NCBI GenBank assembly: GCA_029259055.1
Contig: JAPDJP010000002.1
Span: 1-53,109 of the forward strand
Origin: Thermoplasmatota archaeon
GTDB taxonomy: Archaea; Thermoplasmatota; E2; UBA202; JdFR-43
Length of the DNA stretch: 53,109 nucleotides
Direction of reading: 5' to 3'
In this document: positions 8,159 through 16,753 of the stretch, one piece after another
Layout of the letters: each line of letters starts with the position of its first letter
How positions within the stretch are numbered: position 1 is the stretch's first letter
Translations under genes and position numbers: made by a program
The notes under the pieces: generated by a model
What the model was told of the DNA's origin: nothing
The model's input: only the letters and a program-made list of their open reading frames with translations
Database searches by the model: none

Positions 8159-9460
8159 TTATAACTCTCCTAACACCTTTTCCACATTCACTCTTTTTCT
8201 TCCAGTAAGCAAATCATTCATAAGCCCTCTTTTTATCCTTTCCAGTTTTTCTTTCCTCCTCCTCTCCAACTCCAGCTTTTTATCTACCGTAGAAAGAATT
8301 TCTGCGATTTTTTGTTGTTCTGGAAGAGGAGGAAGAGGAATGAGTAGGTTTCTAATATAATTTTGTGGAATTCCTTTTATAGTTGTTCCTCTCGAAAATG
8401 ATTCAAATAATCTATTAACTTTAGGGGAATTAAAATACCATGTAATAAACAATGGGTTTATTTTTGATTTATCAAGAATAACCCCAGTTAAATCTTGGTT
8501 GATGGCCACATCTATTAGATTGATTGCTGATTTTCCAATCCCTACCCTTGTAGCAACTATTAAGTTCCCTTTCGGAACTATTTTTGCAGCGCTGTTTTTT
8601 AGACCTTCCCTTGTTATGTACTGCTCGATTGAGGTCTCATCAATATAATGCTTGGTTATATGCACACTTCTAATCCATGGGATCTCTCCATTCCAATATT
8701 TTGGCTCCTTAGTAGAAGGGGTGCCACCGCTTACAAATTCTTTTGTAATCTCCTTTATCCTTACCACCTTCCATTCCTTTGGAATTTCACAACCTAACTC
8801 CTTGCTATACTTGAATTCCTTGTGTCCTATGCCTTTTGTGAGCAATTTTTGCATTAGCCCTTTTTTCAATCTTTCTGTTTTGGCTATAGCTTCATCTACT
8901 TTTTGTATTGCCTCATCTACTGTAGAAAGAACTTTTGCAATGGCTTTTTGTTCTGGAAGAGGAGGAAGGGGAATGAGGAGTTGTAAAAATTCTCTTTTAG
9001 GTAAGTTTCTTAAACCAGTAGAGGTTTGTTGTAAACCCTTGAGAAAATCATAATATTTGTGAGAATTTAAAAAATAATAGAGATACCTTGGATAAACATT
9101 TTTTGGGCGAATTCTAATCATGAAATTTGAAAAAAGATATATTTGATCATTGTTTGGCTGTTCAAACAAGGCAGCCCTGCCGATTAAATGTGGTGAGCCA
9201 CTTGAGCCAACTATTAAAATATCTCCATCCTCCAAACGATATTTTTCTATTTTATCATTTGGAACTTTTCTATAGCTGACAGTTGATAAATCTATTTTTC
9301 CGTCGTGTGTAATTTCGGTAGAACGAATTATAGGATAGGATTTTTCATTTGGCATAGGCTCGTCTCCCCATATTCCATTCTGACAAGAGGCAATCACTTC
9401 TCGCAACTTTGTGATACTCCAATTGGCAGGATATTCTTTCATTTTATTTCTCCTTATCAA
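8159..9460 (-). CDS. hsdS: Type I restriction-modification specificity subunit HsdS
   Basis: A 433-aa HsdS with the usual tandem design. Target recognition domain 1 spans about 10-165. The first conserved helical spacer starts at LPPLPEQKAIAKVLSTVDEA and ends near GLMQKLLTKG (about 165-210). Domain 2 spans about 225-375, and the second spacer starts at LPPLPEQQKIAEILSTVDKK and ends with GLMNDLLTGRKRV. The two domains differ, so the DNA target should be an asymmetric bipartite site. The ATG at 9460 overlaps the upstream stop in an ATGA. A second ATG at 9442 (MKEYPANW) is also possible. It forms the methylase with HsdM and the endonuclease with HsdR. Confidence 0.96.
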   Translation of the reverse strand: MIRRNKMKEYPANWSITKLREVIASCQNGIWGDEPMPNEKSYPIIRSTEITHDGKIDLSTVSYRKVPNDKIEKYRLEDGDILIVGSSGSPHLIGRAALFEQPNNDQIYLFSNFMIRIRPKNVYPRYLYYFLNSHKYYDFLKGLQQTSTGLRNLPKREFLQLLIPLPPLPEQKAIAKVLSTVDEAIQKVDEAIAKTERLKKGLMQKLLTKGIGHKEFKYSKELGCEIPKEWKVVRIKEITKEFVSGGTPSTKEPKYWNGEIPWIRSVHITKHYIDETSIEQYITREGLKNSAAKIVPKGNLIVATRVGIGKSAINLIDVAINQDLTGVILDKSKINPLFITWYFNSPKVNRLFESFSRGTTIKGIPQNYIRNLLIPLPPLPEQQKIAEILSTVDKKLELERRRKEKLERIKRGLMNDLLTGRKRVNVEKVLGEL

Positions 9461-10458
9461 ATCATCTTTTCATACTCACTCTTTTCCCCAGCAATAAAAA
9501 TAATTATGCCATCGTCTCCACGAATTATTGGTAATGCATATATTATCTTATTTACCTCTATTTCCAAAGCCCGTCTTATTTTTTCTACCCTGTCACTTTT
9601 CAATCTATCTGCCTTAATCGGTGCTAAGATGCCATTATCTTCTATTCCCACTATACATATTATAAATGGTCTTTTGGAGATAGTTTCGGATAGTTTCTCC
9701 GCTATTTTTTTATGATCCCCCACAAAACAATCCCTCGATTTAAATTCTATTATACCATCCTCGAGTTTAGTAAGTTGTTTTTCAAAGGATATTTCGTTGC
9801 AAAGCTTTTGTTTAAATCTTCTTAAAAAACAATTTAGAGGTGCTTTAGCATCTGAAATTAATAATTCGAAAATAGATGCCTCTATAAACCTTTTTAAATT
9901 TCTATCAAGAAGATTTGTATTGTTATAATATTTTAGAACCAACATTGTCAAATTACTCAGGTTGATCTCATTCAAGATACTCATACTACCTATTTTTAAT
10001 GGAGAATGTGAGTATGAAGCTCCTGCATGAAAAATATTTATCTCTTCCCCATTTACGAATCTTTTGTAGAGATCGTCCAAATAACTTTCCCTAATATCTA
10101 TTAATTCATTGATAAATAAAATATCTATGTATGGATTTTTCTTTTCAATCACAGTTATTACGTCTCCATTCTGGATCTTTATTAACTTATCTTTCTCATC
10201 ATAAAATTTATGGGTATATGGATCCATTGAATTGGCAATCTCTTTGTATTTTCTCTGATAATAAGTTATTTGGTATTTTTCGGCAGAGTAGTCTTGTAAA
10301 AAGTCTTTCGTATTTTTGTAAACTTTTTTTCCTACCCTAATCTGTTTAACTGTAAGAAATTCAATGGGATTAGAGAATCTTATTTTTCCTTCGGTAAATT
10401 CAGGATGTTTTTTAATCCATTGCTCTATCTCGTCCTCATTTATTTCGAAAACATTCAC
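9457..10458 (-). CDS. C-terminal part of a frameshifted unknown protein in the hsd operon (AlbA_2/Schlafen-like end)
   Basis: A 333-codon reading frame from MNVFEINEDE to the stop overlapping hsdS. The ATG at 10458 is unlikely to be the true start. The same frame is open upstream through the 80-nt gap and about 50 nt into the previous gene, reading YATESFVDWLGLPQKEIF before the ATG. The two pieces therefore look like one gene of about 525 codons split by one missing base. The C-terminal region has an IEFKSRD element and then IVGIEDNGILAPI, which resembles the AlbA_2 (Schlafen-type) fold, but weakly. The middle is unrecognised. AlbA_2-type proteins are known companions of type I restriction loci. 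Confidence 0.6.
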   Translation of the reverse strand: MNVFEINEDEIEQWIKKHPEFTEGKIRFSNPIEFLTVKQIRVGKKVYKNTKDFLQDYSAEKYQITYYQRKYKEIANSMDPYTHKFYDEKDKLIKIQNGDVITVIEKKNPYIDILFINELIDIRESYLDDLYKRFVNGEEINIFHAGASYSHSPLKIGSMSILNEINLSNLTMLVLKYYNNTNLLDRNLKRFIEASIFELLISDAKAPLNCFLRRFKQKLCNEISFEKQLTKLEDGIIEFKSRDCFVGDHKKIAEKLSETISKRPFIICIVGIEDNGILAPIKADRLKSDRVEKIRRALEIEVNKIIYALPIIRGDDGIIIFIAGEKSEYEKMI

Positions 10459-10538
10459 TATACCATCAATTTCTGAATATATTCGATAATATCCTCCAAA
10501 ATGATAAAAAATCTCTTTTTGTGGTAACCCTAACCAAT

Positions 10539-11033
10539 CTACAAATGATTCTGTAGCATATTTTTCAAAATATCTACCAAAATATTTTCTTTTCTTTGAA
10601 TAAATTGCACATATCTCAAAACATTATCTGAATCCAGCATTCTTGGGATAGTTTTCCATTCTGGTGTGATGGTCTCTTCTCCGTATATACTGTGGCATAA
10701 AAGAACTAGATTTTTCGTTACTATTCCAAGTGCATATTTACTTTCTTCCCTCATCCTAGTTTTCATACTATCTGTAAAATCATTGAGTAGCTCTTCCATC
10801 CCTTCTTTATCTATATTTGGATAATTGTTAAGTAATAATATTACCCATTTTTTCGGGTTTGTTCTAAGTTCAACTTCATCTAATCTTTTCTCTCTGGGGG
10901 AGGGTAAGCCTGATATAACTAATTTTATTCTCTCGATGTCTTTTTTATCCGAAATAATCGCTAAATCAACTTTTTCTTCTTTTATTTTCTTTGAAAATGC
11001 AAAAATGTTATCTCTTCTTTCCCCCACTTTCAC
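10539..11033 (-). CDS. N-terminal part of the frameshifted unknown protein in the hsd operon
   Basis: A 164-codon frame starting with GTG at 11033, which overlaps the hsdM stop as GTGA. A strong Shine-Dalgarno (AGGAGGT) lies about 4 nt upstream, inside the last hsdM codons. A longer frame from 11111 exists but would lie within hsdM and gives a low-complexity Arg/Gly leader. The protein is unrecognised: charged, mostly helical, ending in RYVQFIQRKENILVDIL before a TAG at 10541. One extra base in the run at 10585-10588 would instead give RKEKYFGRYFEKYATESF and join it to the downstream frame. The break could be a sequencing error, a real mutation or programmed frameshifting. Confidence 0.6.
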   Translation of the reverse strand: MKVGERRDNIFAFSKKIKEEKVDLAIISDKKDIERIKLVISGLPSPREKRLDEVELRTNPKKWVILLLNNYPNIDKEGMEELLNDFTDSMKTRMREESKYALGIVTKNLVLLCHSIYGEETITPEWKTIPRMLDSDNVLRYVQFIQRKENILVDILKNMLQNHL

Positions 11034-12556
11034 CCTACCTCCTTCAAATACTCTTCTATTTTTTCTTCCACCTCCTTTATTTCTTCCTCTATTTTCCTTA
11101 GTTCTTGCCATTCTTTGTTTATATCGATTTCTTCTATTTCTTCTTCGGGGAAGACATAAAGGGTTACATTGAGATTGTAGTCATTTTCTTTTATTTCATC
11201 TATGGAAACAGCTCGAGAAAAGCCTTCTATTTCTTGGAAATTGTGATAAGTGTTTGCAATCTTTTTTATATGCTCTTTGCTTAGCCTATTTAATTTTCTT
11301 ACTTCTGGATGTTGTTCATATTCTTGGCTTGCATTTATAAAGAGAATTTTTCCTTTTCTTTCTTTAGGCTTATTTTTGTTGAAAATGATTATTGCTCCTG
11401 GGGCTCCAGTATTGTAAAACAATTTTTCTGGAAGTAAAATAATGCAATCTATTAAATCCTCCTCAATTATTCTTCTTCTTATTGCCTTTTCCTTGCCTCC
11501 TCTAAATAAACAACCATTGTCTATAACTATGCCTATCCTGCCATTTTCTTTGGCAAAATAAATCATATGCTGAATCCATGCCCAATCTGCTGACTGGCGA
11601 GGAGTAAAACCATATTTAAAGCGCTGTTTCCACATCTCTCCTTTTTTAAGCGTTGTTTCATCATATCCATCCTGATTCCATGGAGGATTTGTTATGCATA
11701 TATCGAATCTCTCTTCCTTAAATTTTGGAAAGAGTAAAGTATCTCCATGAGCAATATGATGATTCATTATATCATGAATGTAAAGATTCATTTTGCACAA
11801 AGCATAAGTTGTCAAATTTGCTTCCTGCCCATATAAAAATAGTTTATCTGCCTCTTCTTTCCCAAATTTTTCTTTAACATGATTGTATGAAACAATAAGC
11901 ATTCCTCCGGAACCACAAGCTGGGTCATAAACGGCCTCATTTGGCTTTGGGTTCAAAATTTCCACCATTAATTTTATTACTTCTCTTGGGGTGTAGACTT
12001 CTCCTTCTTTTGCTTTTTGAGGAGCGAAGTAATGCAAAATCCATTCATATGCATCTCCTAAAATATCTGGCGATACATGAGTAAGTTTTTTCTCGCTAAA
12101 AAGCTCAATAAGTTGCCTTAAAATTTCTAGATTTTCCCTATTTGAAGTAAATTGAATGAAATCAACGCTATCGACAACATTCTGCAAATCTGGATTTAAT
12201 TCCGCAATTTTCTTTAAAGCTTTAGATAATGTTTCTGGCAAGGTAGCAACATTTTTTCTTATATTTTCCCATAAATATTCTTCTGGCAAATTAAAGGTAT
12301 GCCAAACTTCATTCTTTGCTTCTTCTCTCGCTTCTTCCTCGTTAAGTCCATCCTTTAAAGCTTCTTCATATGCTTGCTGATATTCCATTTCCCATTTATC
12401 ACTTATTCTTTTAAGGAAAAGTAAAATGAGAATAAACTTATAATCAACTCTTGTCCTGATCAAATCAGCAGCTTTTTTAAGAATAGCTTCAATTTCTCCT
12501 CTCGTTAATTCAACTCTTTTATTGCTAGCAAAATCATCCAATGGTTTTATTGGCAT
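11030..12556 (-). CDS. hsdM: Type I restriction-modification DNA methyltransferase subunit HsdM
   Basis: A 508-aa N6-adenine methyltransferase. The helical HsdM N-terminal domain spans about residues 15-165. S-adenosylmethionine motif I is DPACGSGG (211-218) and the catalytic motif IV is NPPW (290-293). A C-terminal coiled-coil tail of Glu and Lys (about 470-508) should contact HsdS. It is first in the operon hsdM - unknown ORF - hsdS - membrane protein. With HsdS it methylates host DNA, protecting it from HsdR. All motifs look intact and the length is typical. Confidence 0.97.
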   Translation of the reverse strand: MPIKPLDDFASNKRVELTRGEIEAILKKAADLIRTRVDYKFILILLFLKRISDKWEMEYQQAYEEALKDGLNEEEAREEAKNEVWHTFNLPEEYLWENIRKNVATLPETLSKALKKIAELNPDLQNVVDSVDFIQFTSNRENLEILRQLIELFSEKKLTHVSPDILGDAYEWILHYFAPQKAKEGEVYTPREVIKLMVEILNPKPNEAVYDPACGSGGMLIVSYNHVKEKFGKEEADKLFLYGQEANLTTYALCKMNLYIHDIMNHHIAHGDTLLFPKFKEERFDICITNPPWNQDGYDETTLKKGEMWKQRFKYGFTPRQSADWAWIQHMIYFAKENGRIGIVIDNGCLFRGGKEKAIRRRIIEEDLIDCIILLPEKLFYNTGAPGAIIIFNKNKPKERKGKILFINASQEYEQHPEVRKLNRLSKEHIKKIANTYHNFQEIEGFSRAVSIDEIKENDYNLNVTLYVFPEEEIEEIDINKEWQELRKIEEEIKEVEEKIEEYLKEVG

Positions 12557-12576
12557 CCATTTTACATAATTTATTT

Positions 12577-12586
12577 CTCTTTAAAC
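12577..12586 (-). promoter_or_regulatory. TATA-like element upstream of hsdM
   Basis: On the minus strand the sequence reads GTTTAAAGAG, with its centre about 25 nt upstream of the hsdM ATG. No Shine-Dalgarno lies before that ATG, so a leaderless transcript is likely. Confidence 0.4.
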
Positions 12587-12628
12587 TTTTCTAACAGAAA
12601 ATTGAAATTTTTTATCTCTTTTTTACAT

Positions 12629-13519
12629 ATGAAACTCCCAAAAACGGGTCATGAATTGCTAACATGTTATTTTCCTTTTTATATAGACGCTTATGAAGGA
12701 TGCAGCCATAAATGCATATATTGTTATGCGGAAAATTACCTAAAAGAAAGAATAAGAGCTATTAAATTAAAAAATTTGAAAAGCGAAATAATAAAAAGAA
12801 AGATTCCGATAAGATTGGGAGCAAGAACAGATTGTTTCCAAAAAATAGAAAGAGAAAAAAAGATAACCAGAAGCATTATTGAAACCTTAAATTCATATAA
12901 TAATCCATATCTTATTGTTACAAAAAGTCCATTGGTGGCGGAATATACAGATATACTGGAAGAAAAACTTGCAGTTATTCAATTCACGATTACAACATTA
13001 AATGAGGAAATTGCAAGAAAATTGGAACCATTTGCCCCTCCGCCAGCGCAGAGAATAAAAGCTATGAAAGAGTTAAGCGAGAGTGGTTATAATGTTATTA
13101 CGAGATTTTCTCCAGTAATTCCAGATATTAATTTAGGAGAAGCGAGCCAAATAATGGAAAAAGTTGAATCGAAGCATATTATTGTAGAGTTTTTAAGAGC
13201 AAGAGAAGAAGTAGTGAAGGCATTAAACTTAAAAAATTATAGCAAAAGGGGATATTATTATAGATATGATATGGATAAAAAAATTAAAGCATATGAGAAA
13301 TTAAGAGAAATTTCTCATAATTTTGGTTTAAAATTTAGTATTTGCTCTGATGGTGACGCCATACCATATTACTTAAACGATACAAAAAATTGCTGTGGTA
13401 TCAATTTCAAAGGCGTTGAAAGAATAGCTCCAGTTGTTTATGAAGAAGCAAAAAACAAGAAAAAAGTTACTTTAAAAGATATGGAAAAATATTGGCATCC
13501 CTTACGCAAAAATTTATAA
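12629..13519 (+). CDS. Radical SAM protein, SplB-like (COG1533)
   Basis: A 296-aa protein with the radical SAM iron-sulfur motif CxxxCxxC (C25, C29, C32 in EGCSHKCIYCYAEN) near the N-terminus. The TIM-barrel region continues with RLGARTDCFQ, TKSPL and the RFSPVIPDI strand. It resembles the spore photoproduct lyase-like archaeal group, whose substrates are mostly unknown. Two further cysteines near the C-terminus (KNCCGIN) might bind a second cluster. A TTG at 12602 would extend it by nine residues. The ATG at 12629 (MKLPKTGHEL) matches family starts. It is divergent from hsdM and not obviously part of the defence block. Confidence 0.85.
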   Translation: MKLPKTGHELLTCYFPFYIDAYEGCSHKCIYCYAENYLKERIRAIKLKNLKSEIIKRKIPIRLGARTDCFQKIEREKKITRSIIETLNSYNNPYLIVTKSPLVAEYTDILEEKLAVIQFTITTLNEEIARKLEPFAPPPAQRIKAMKELSESGYNVITRFSPVIPDINLGEASQIMEKVESKHIIVEFLRAREEVVKALNLKNYSKRGYYYRYDMDKKIKAYEKLREISHNFGLKFSICSDGDAIPYYLNDTKNCCGINFKGVERIAPVVYEEAKNKKKVTLKDMEKYWHPLRKNL

Positions 13520-13585
13520 AGGCATGGTTGAGGGGAGATTTTGAAAGATATGTTTATGGATTGAAATGGTGTGGAGACTACTATA

Positions 13586-13951
13586 TTATAACTCATCATA
13601 CTTCTTGTTCACACCCTTAGATTTTTCTACAGGATATCTTTTTTCGTTTATCTCCAACTTTTTTATTAAAGCGGAAGATAAATCTATATCATATTTTTCT
13701 GAAAATCTTAAAATGAAATAAAGGATATCCGCAAGCTCCTCCTCCACTTTCTCTCTTTTTTGCAACATTATTTTTATCTCATCATCCTTGTTTTTAAATC
13801 TAAAAATTTCTAATAATTCTGAAGCTTCTGTAACTATTCCTATAGCTAAATCTTTTGCTGTATGAAATTTGTCCCATTCTCTCTCCTTACAAAACTTTTT
13901 CACTTTATTTTTAAGCAGGCTTATTGTCGTTAAATCATCTTTCATCCTCAT
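13586..13951 (-). CDS. MazG-like nucleotide pyrophosphohydrolase (dCTPase-like)
   Basis: A 121-aa all-alpha NTP pyrophosphohydrolase. The metal-binding ExxE...ExxD pattern is visible: TEASELLEIF (about residues 41-50) and EELADILYFILRF (about 71-83). The preceding EREWDKFHTAKDLA is typical of the RS21-C6/DCTPP1 subgroup, which removes non-canonical or excess dCTP-type nucleotides. Start codons at 13951 or 13945 are both possible. The first forms an ATGA overlap with the small membrane peptide gene upstream. It is convergent with the radical SAM gene. Confidence 0.85.
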   Translation of the reverse strand: MRMKDDLTTISLLKNKVKKFCKEREWDKFHTAKDLAIGIVTEASELLEIFRFKNKDDEIKIMLQKREKVEEELADILYFILRFSEKYDIDLSSALIKKLEINEKRYPVEKSKGVNKKYDEL

Positions 13952-14061
13952 ATAACAAAAACTAAAAGCATTCCCAGTATTAAAACATAAAGCAAAATAA
14001 GAAATTTCATTCTTTTTTCATCCCACTGTTCTGCTGTCAATATTTTCATATTTATTTTCAT
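13948..14061 (-). CDS. 37-aa single-pass membrane peptide upstream of MazG
   Basis: A short frame on the minus strand starting at the ATG at 14061 and ending at a TGA that overlaps the MazG ATG. The peptide has a charged N-terminus (about 18 residues, including LTAEQWDEKR) and one hydrophobic stretch of about 19 residues (from MKFLILLYV to the end). The exact ATGA coupling and a TATA-like TTATAAAT about 20 nt upstream support real expression. An internal ATG at 14049 is an alternative start. No family is recognised. It resembles the small archaeal membrane peptides that are often left unannotated. Confidence 0.5.
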   Translation of the reverse strand: MKINMKILTAEQWDEKRMKFLILLYVLILGMLLVFVI

Positions 14062-14171
14062 CGTATCACTATTTATAAGTAAAAGGGGATGAAAATGCAT
14101 TTATAAACTTTTCGCAATAAGTTATATCAAATCGCAATTTTATTATATGCTATTACGTTATTTTAATGTAA

Positions 14172-15254
14172 ATGAAAACCTTGGTTCTATGTGTGGATAG
14201 GGATAATGATTTAGGAAGAAAGGCAAAAATTAAGTCACCAATTATAGGAAGAGAAGCAAATTTAAAAGCAGCTCAAGCTTTAGCTTTAGCAGATCCTGAA
14301 GATTCAGATGTAAATTGTCTTTTTGCTGCTATTGCTACTTATGATAAACTTGAAAATGCTGAAATTGCGACAATTTGTGGAGATGTAAATGTTGGTATAA
14401 TATCAGATGAAAATTTAGCTTCTCAACTTGATGAAGTTCTTGCAAAAATAAAGCCAGATAGAATAATATTGGTTAGTGATGGTGCAGAAGATGAATACAT
14501 TCTTCCAATAATTGAATCTAGAATGAAAATAGACGCGGTCAAAAGAGTAGTTGTTAAACAAAGTCAAACTTTAGAGGGAGCATATTATTTAATAAAAAGG
14601 TTTATGGATGATGAGAAACTGCAAAGGAGATTCATGCTACCAGTTGCGATAATTTTATTAATATGGGGCTTATCCGCCTTGTTGGGCTCTTTGGCCATTG
14701 GATTTGCATCTATTCTGGTTGTGCTTGGTCTCTACCTATTGATGAGGGTTCTTCATTTAGAAAATGTTCTTGCAAAAATTGGTAAGGAAATTGTTATAGG
14801 GCTAAAAATGGGAAGGATGACAGTATTTTCTTCAATATTAGCTATTTTTATTATAATTATATCTATGGTCTCTGCTATAAAGGTATTGGCGAATCAGCAA
14901 ATGGAAACAGCAGAATATGCTGTAAGATTTGTAAATGAAATTCTGTGGTGGTTTATAATTGCCATTTTAATTATTGCTTTAGGAAGGTTTATAGATGCAT
15001 ATTTTAAGGAAAGAAGAGTTCTGTGGAGTTATTCAATACTCCCCTTTACTTTAATAGCCTTCGGTTTAATTCTGTCCGCATCGCTAAACATACTTATTGA
15101 AGTAATTCATGAAAAATCCTTGCATTCCATATTCACTGAATATGTATTGTCTATTCCATTTCTAACAAAAATAACAGGTGGCATTTTAGTTGCATTTATT
15201 GGTAGCGTTTTATACCATATAATTGAGGACATGTATAGGGAGGAAAAGAAATGA
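14172..15254 (+). CDS. DUF373 family membrane protein
   Basis: A 360-aa protein of the archaeal DUF373 family. The cytosolic N-terminal domain (about 1-150) begins with MKTLVLCVDRDNDLGRKA and includes SPIIGREANL, ADPEDSDVN and VSDGAEDEYILPII, all hallmarks of the family. About six transmembrane helices follow from residue 155. Its biochemical role is unknown. Its stop overlaps the ATG of a site-2 protease gene (ATGA), so the two proteins are made together and probably act at the same membrane, possibly in regulated intramembrane proteolysis. Confidence 0.9.
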   Translation: MKTLVLCVDRDNDLGRKAKIKSPIIGREANLKAAQALALADPEDSDVNCLFAAIATYDKLENAEIATICGDVNVGIISDENLASQLDEVLAKIKPDRIILVSDGAEDEYILPIIESRMKIDAVKRVVVKQSQTLEGAYYLIKRFMDDEKLQRRFMLPVAIILLIWGLSALLGSLAIGFASILVVLGLYLLMRVLHLENVLAKIGKEIVIGLKMGRMTVFSSILAIFIIIISMVSAIKVLANQQMETAEYAVRFVNEILWWFIIAILIIALGRFIDAYFKERRVLWSYSILPFTLIAFGLILSASLNILIEVIHEKSLHSIFTEYVLSIPFLTKITGGILVAFIGSVLYHIIEDMYREEKK

Positions 15255-16753
15255 TAACCTATATATACATCCTAATCCTAATTTTTGCAATTTGGTTTTT
15301 GATACTATATATTGCTAACAAAAAATTAAAGAAGTATGGGTTGGAGGTAATGGGACCTCTTCTCATGTGGAAAACAAAAAAAGGAAAAAAATTTATAGAA
15401 AAAATATCGAAGAAAAAAATATGGAAACATTACGGAAATCTCTCCATCACAATTTGTATAATTGCAATGATTTTTACCACGATTCTTTTATTATGGAATC
15501 TCATAATATCCTTCCAAATTCCTCCTCAGAGAGCCCCCTCCCCCCGCCTTATTTTAGGCATACCCGGAATAAATCCAATAATACCTGTTGGTTATGGTAT
15601 TATTGCAATAGCAATTGCAATAGCAATTCATGAAATCTCTCACGGTATCTTAGCAAAATTTGGTAAAATAGAAATTAATTCCTTAGGTTTGCTTTTTCTA
15701 ATATTTCCGATTGGAGCTTTTGTTGAGCCAGATGAAGATAAGTTAAAGAAAGTTAGCAGGCTTAAAAGAAGCAGAGTATTTGCAGCAGGCCCATCTTCCA
15801 ATATTATAATTGCTTTCGTATGCATTCTTTTGTTAGCGTTTGTTTTCTCTCCAGCAATTCAATCAAAAGAAGAAGGAGCGATTGTATTGAAAGAATTCAA
15901 TTCCATAAAAAAGTGGAGTATTATTACAAAAGTTGATGGCGAGAAAATAGAAGCAGATGATTTAGAAAACCTAATTCCAGGAAAATTCTACAATATTACC
16001 TTTTACTATTCAGGAGATTATTATACAGAAAGAATCCTTTATGGATTGTGTATGAATGATATTGTAAAGAATTCACCTGCAGAAAAAGCAGGGTTTTCTG
16101 AAGGATTTATTATATATAGAATTAATGATACCTATTTGGGAAAGTGGGAAGATTTTAGAGAATTTATGGAAAATAAGAAAGCGAACGAAAAAATAAGAGT
16201 TTATTATTATAATGGAGAGTTTTTAAATAAAACAATTGTTCTTGCAGATAAATATGAATTTACAGGGATAGAAAACGATAAAGGGAAAGGATTTTTAGGA
16301 ATAGGAGCTTATGGATTAGTGGATTTAACAGTGAGTGATTCATATTTTAAAAATTTATTAAATCCTTTGAAAACAAATTTCAATTTATATGCCATAAGAA
16401 ATAAATTCTTTTCCTTCCTTACATTACCATTTGCTGGTTTATCACCTCTACCCAGAGAATTAACAACAATTTATACTCCATCCAATTATTTTTGGATTCT
16501 CTATAATATTGTTTATTGGATATTCTGGCTGAATTTTGCAATAGGCACGTTCAATGCTCTTCCAGCTATTCCATTAGATGGTGGTTATATTTTTAAAGAT
16601 GGTGTTAGTTTCCTAATTTATAGAATAGTAAGAAAAAAGGAAAAAAGCGACAAGTTATCAACAGCCCTTGCAAATGCAATTTCCGTATTTATTTTAATCT
16701 GCCTTTTCTCAATAGTATTAATACCAAGACTTAGGTCATTCATTTCTTTTTAA
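15251..16753 (+). CDS. Site-2-type intramembrane metalloprotease (M50) with PDZ-like domain
   Basis: A 500-aa membrane protease. The zinc motif HEISH (127-131) lies within a hydrophobic segment. The second conserved site is NALPAIPLDGG near residue 430, where Asp is the third ligand. Between them a soluble region includes a PDZ-like part (about 265-325, KNSPAEKAGFSEGFIIYRIN). Several hydrophobic helices flank the core. S2P proteases cut membrane-bound regulators or leftover signal peptides. It is translationally coupled to DUF373 and converges with the large secreted protein gene (14-nt overlap). Confidence 0.93.
   Translation: MITYIYILILIFAIWFLILYIANKKLKKYGLEVMGPLLMWKTKKGKKFIEKISKKKIWKHYGNLSITICIIAMIFTTILLLWNLIISFQIPPQRAPSPRLILGIPGINPIIPVGYGIIAIAIAIAIHEISHGILAKFGKIEINSLGLLFLIFPIGAFVEPDEDKLKKVSRLKRSRVFAAGPSSNIIIAFVCILLLAFVFSPAIQSKEEGAIVLKEFNSIKKWSIITKVDGEKIEADDLENLIPGKFYNITFYYSGDYYTERILYGLCMNDIVKNSPAEKAGFSEGFIIYRINDTYLGKWEDFREFMENKKANEKIRVYYYNGEFLNKTIVLADKYEFTGIENDKGKGFLGIGAYGLVDLTVSDSYFKNLLNPLKTNFNLYAIRNKFFSFLTLPFAGLSPLPRELTTIYTPSNYFWILYNIVYWIFWLNFAIGTFNALPAIPLDGGYIFKDGVSFLIYRIVRKKEKSDKLSTALANAISVFILICLFSIVLIPRLRSFISF

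Noticed and set aside
10459-10538. An 80-nt gap that would normally be taken as an intergenic region between two genes of the hsd operon.
   Set aside because: The downstream frame stays open through it and reads as protein, so it is coding sequence of one frameshifted gene.
13520-13618. An open plus-strand frame after the radical SAM gene reading KAWLRGDFERYVYGL and on to a TAG.
   Set aside because: It has no start codon, runs into the antisense of the MazG gene end, and is short enough to be chance.
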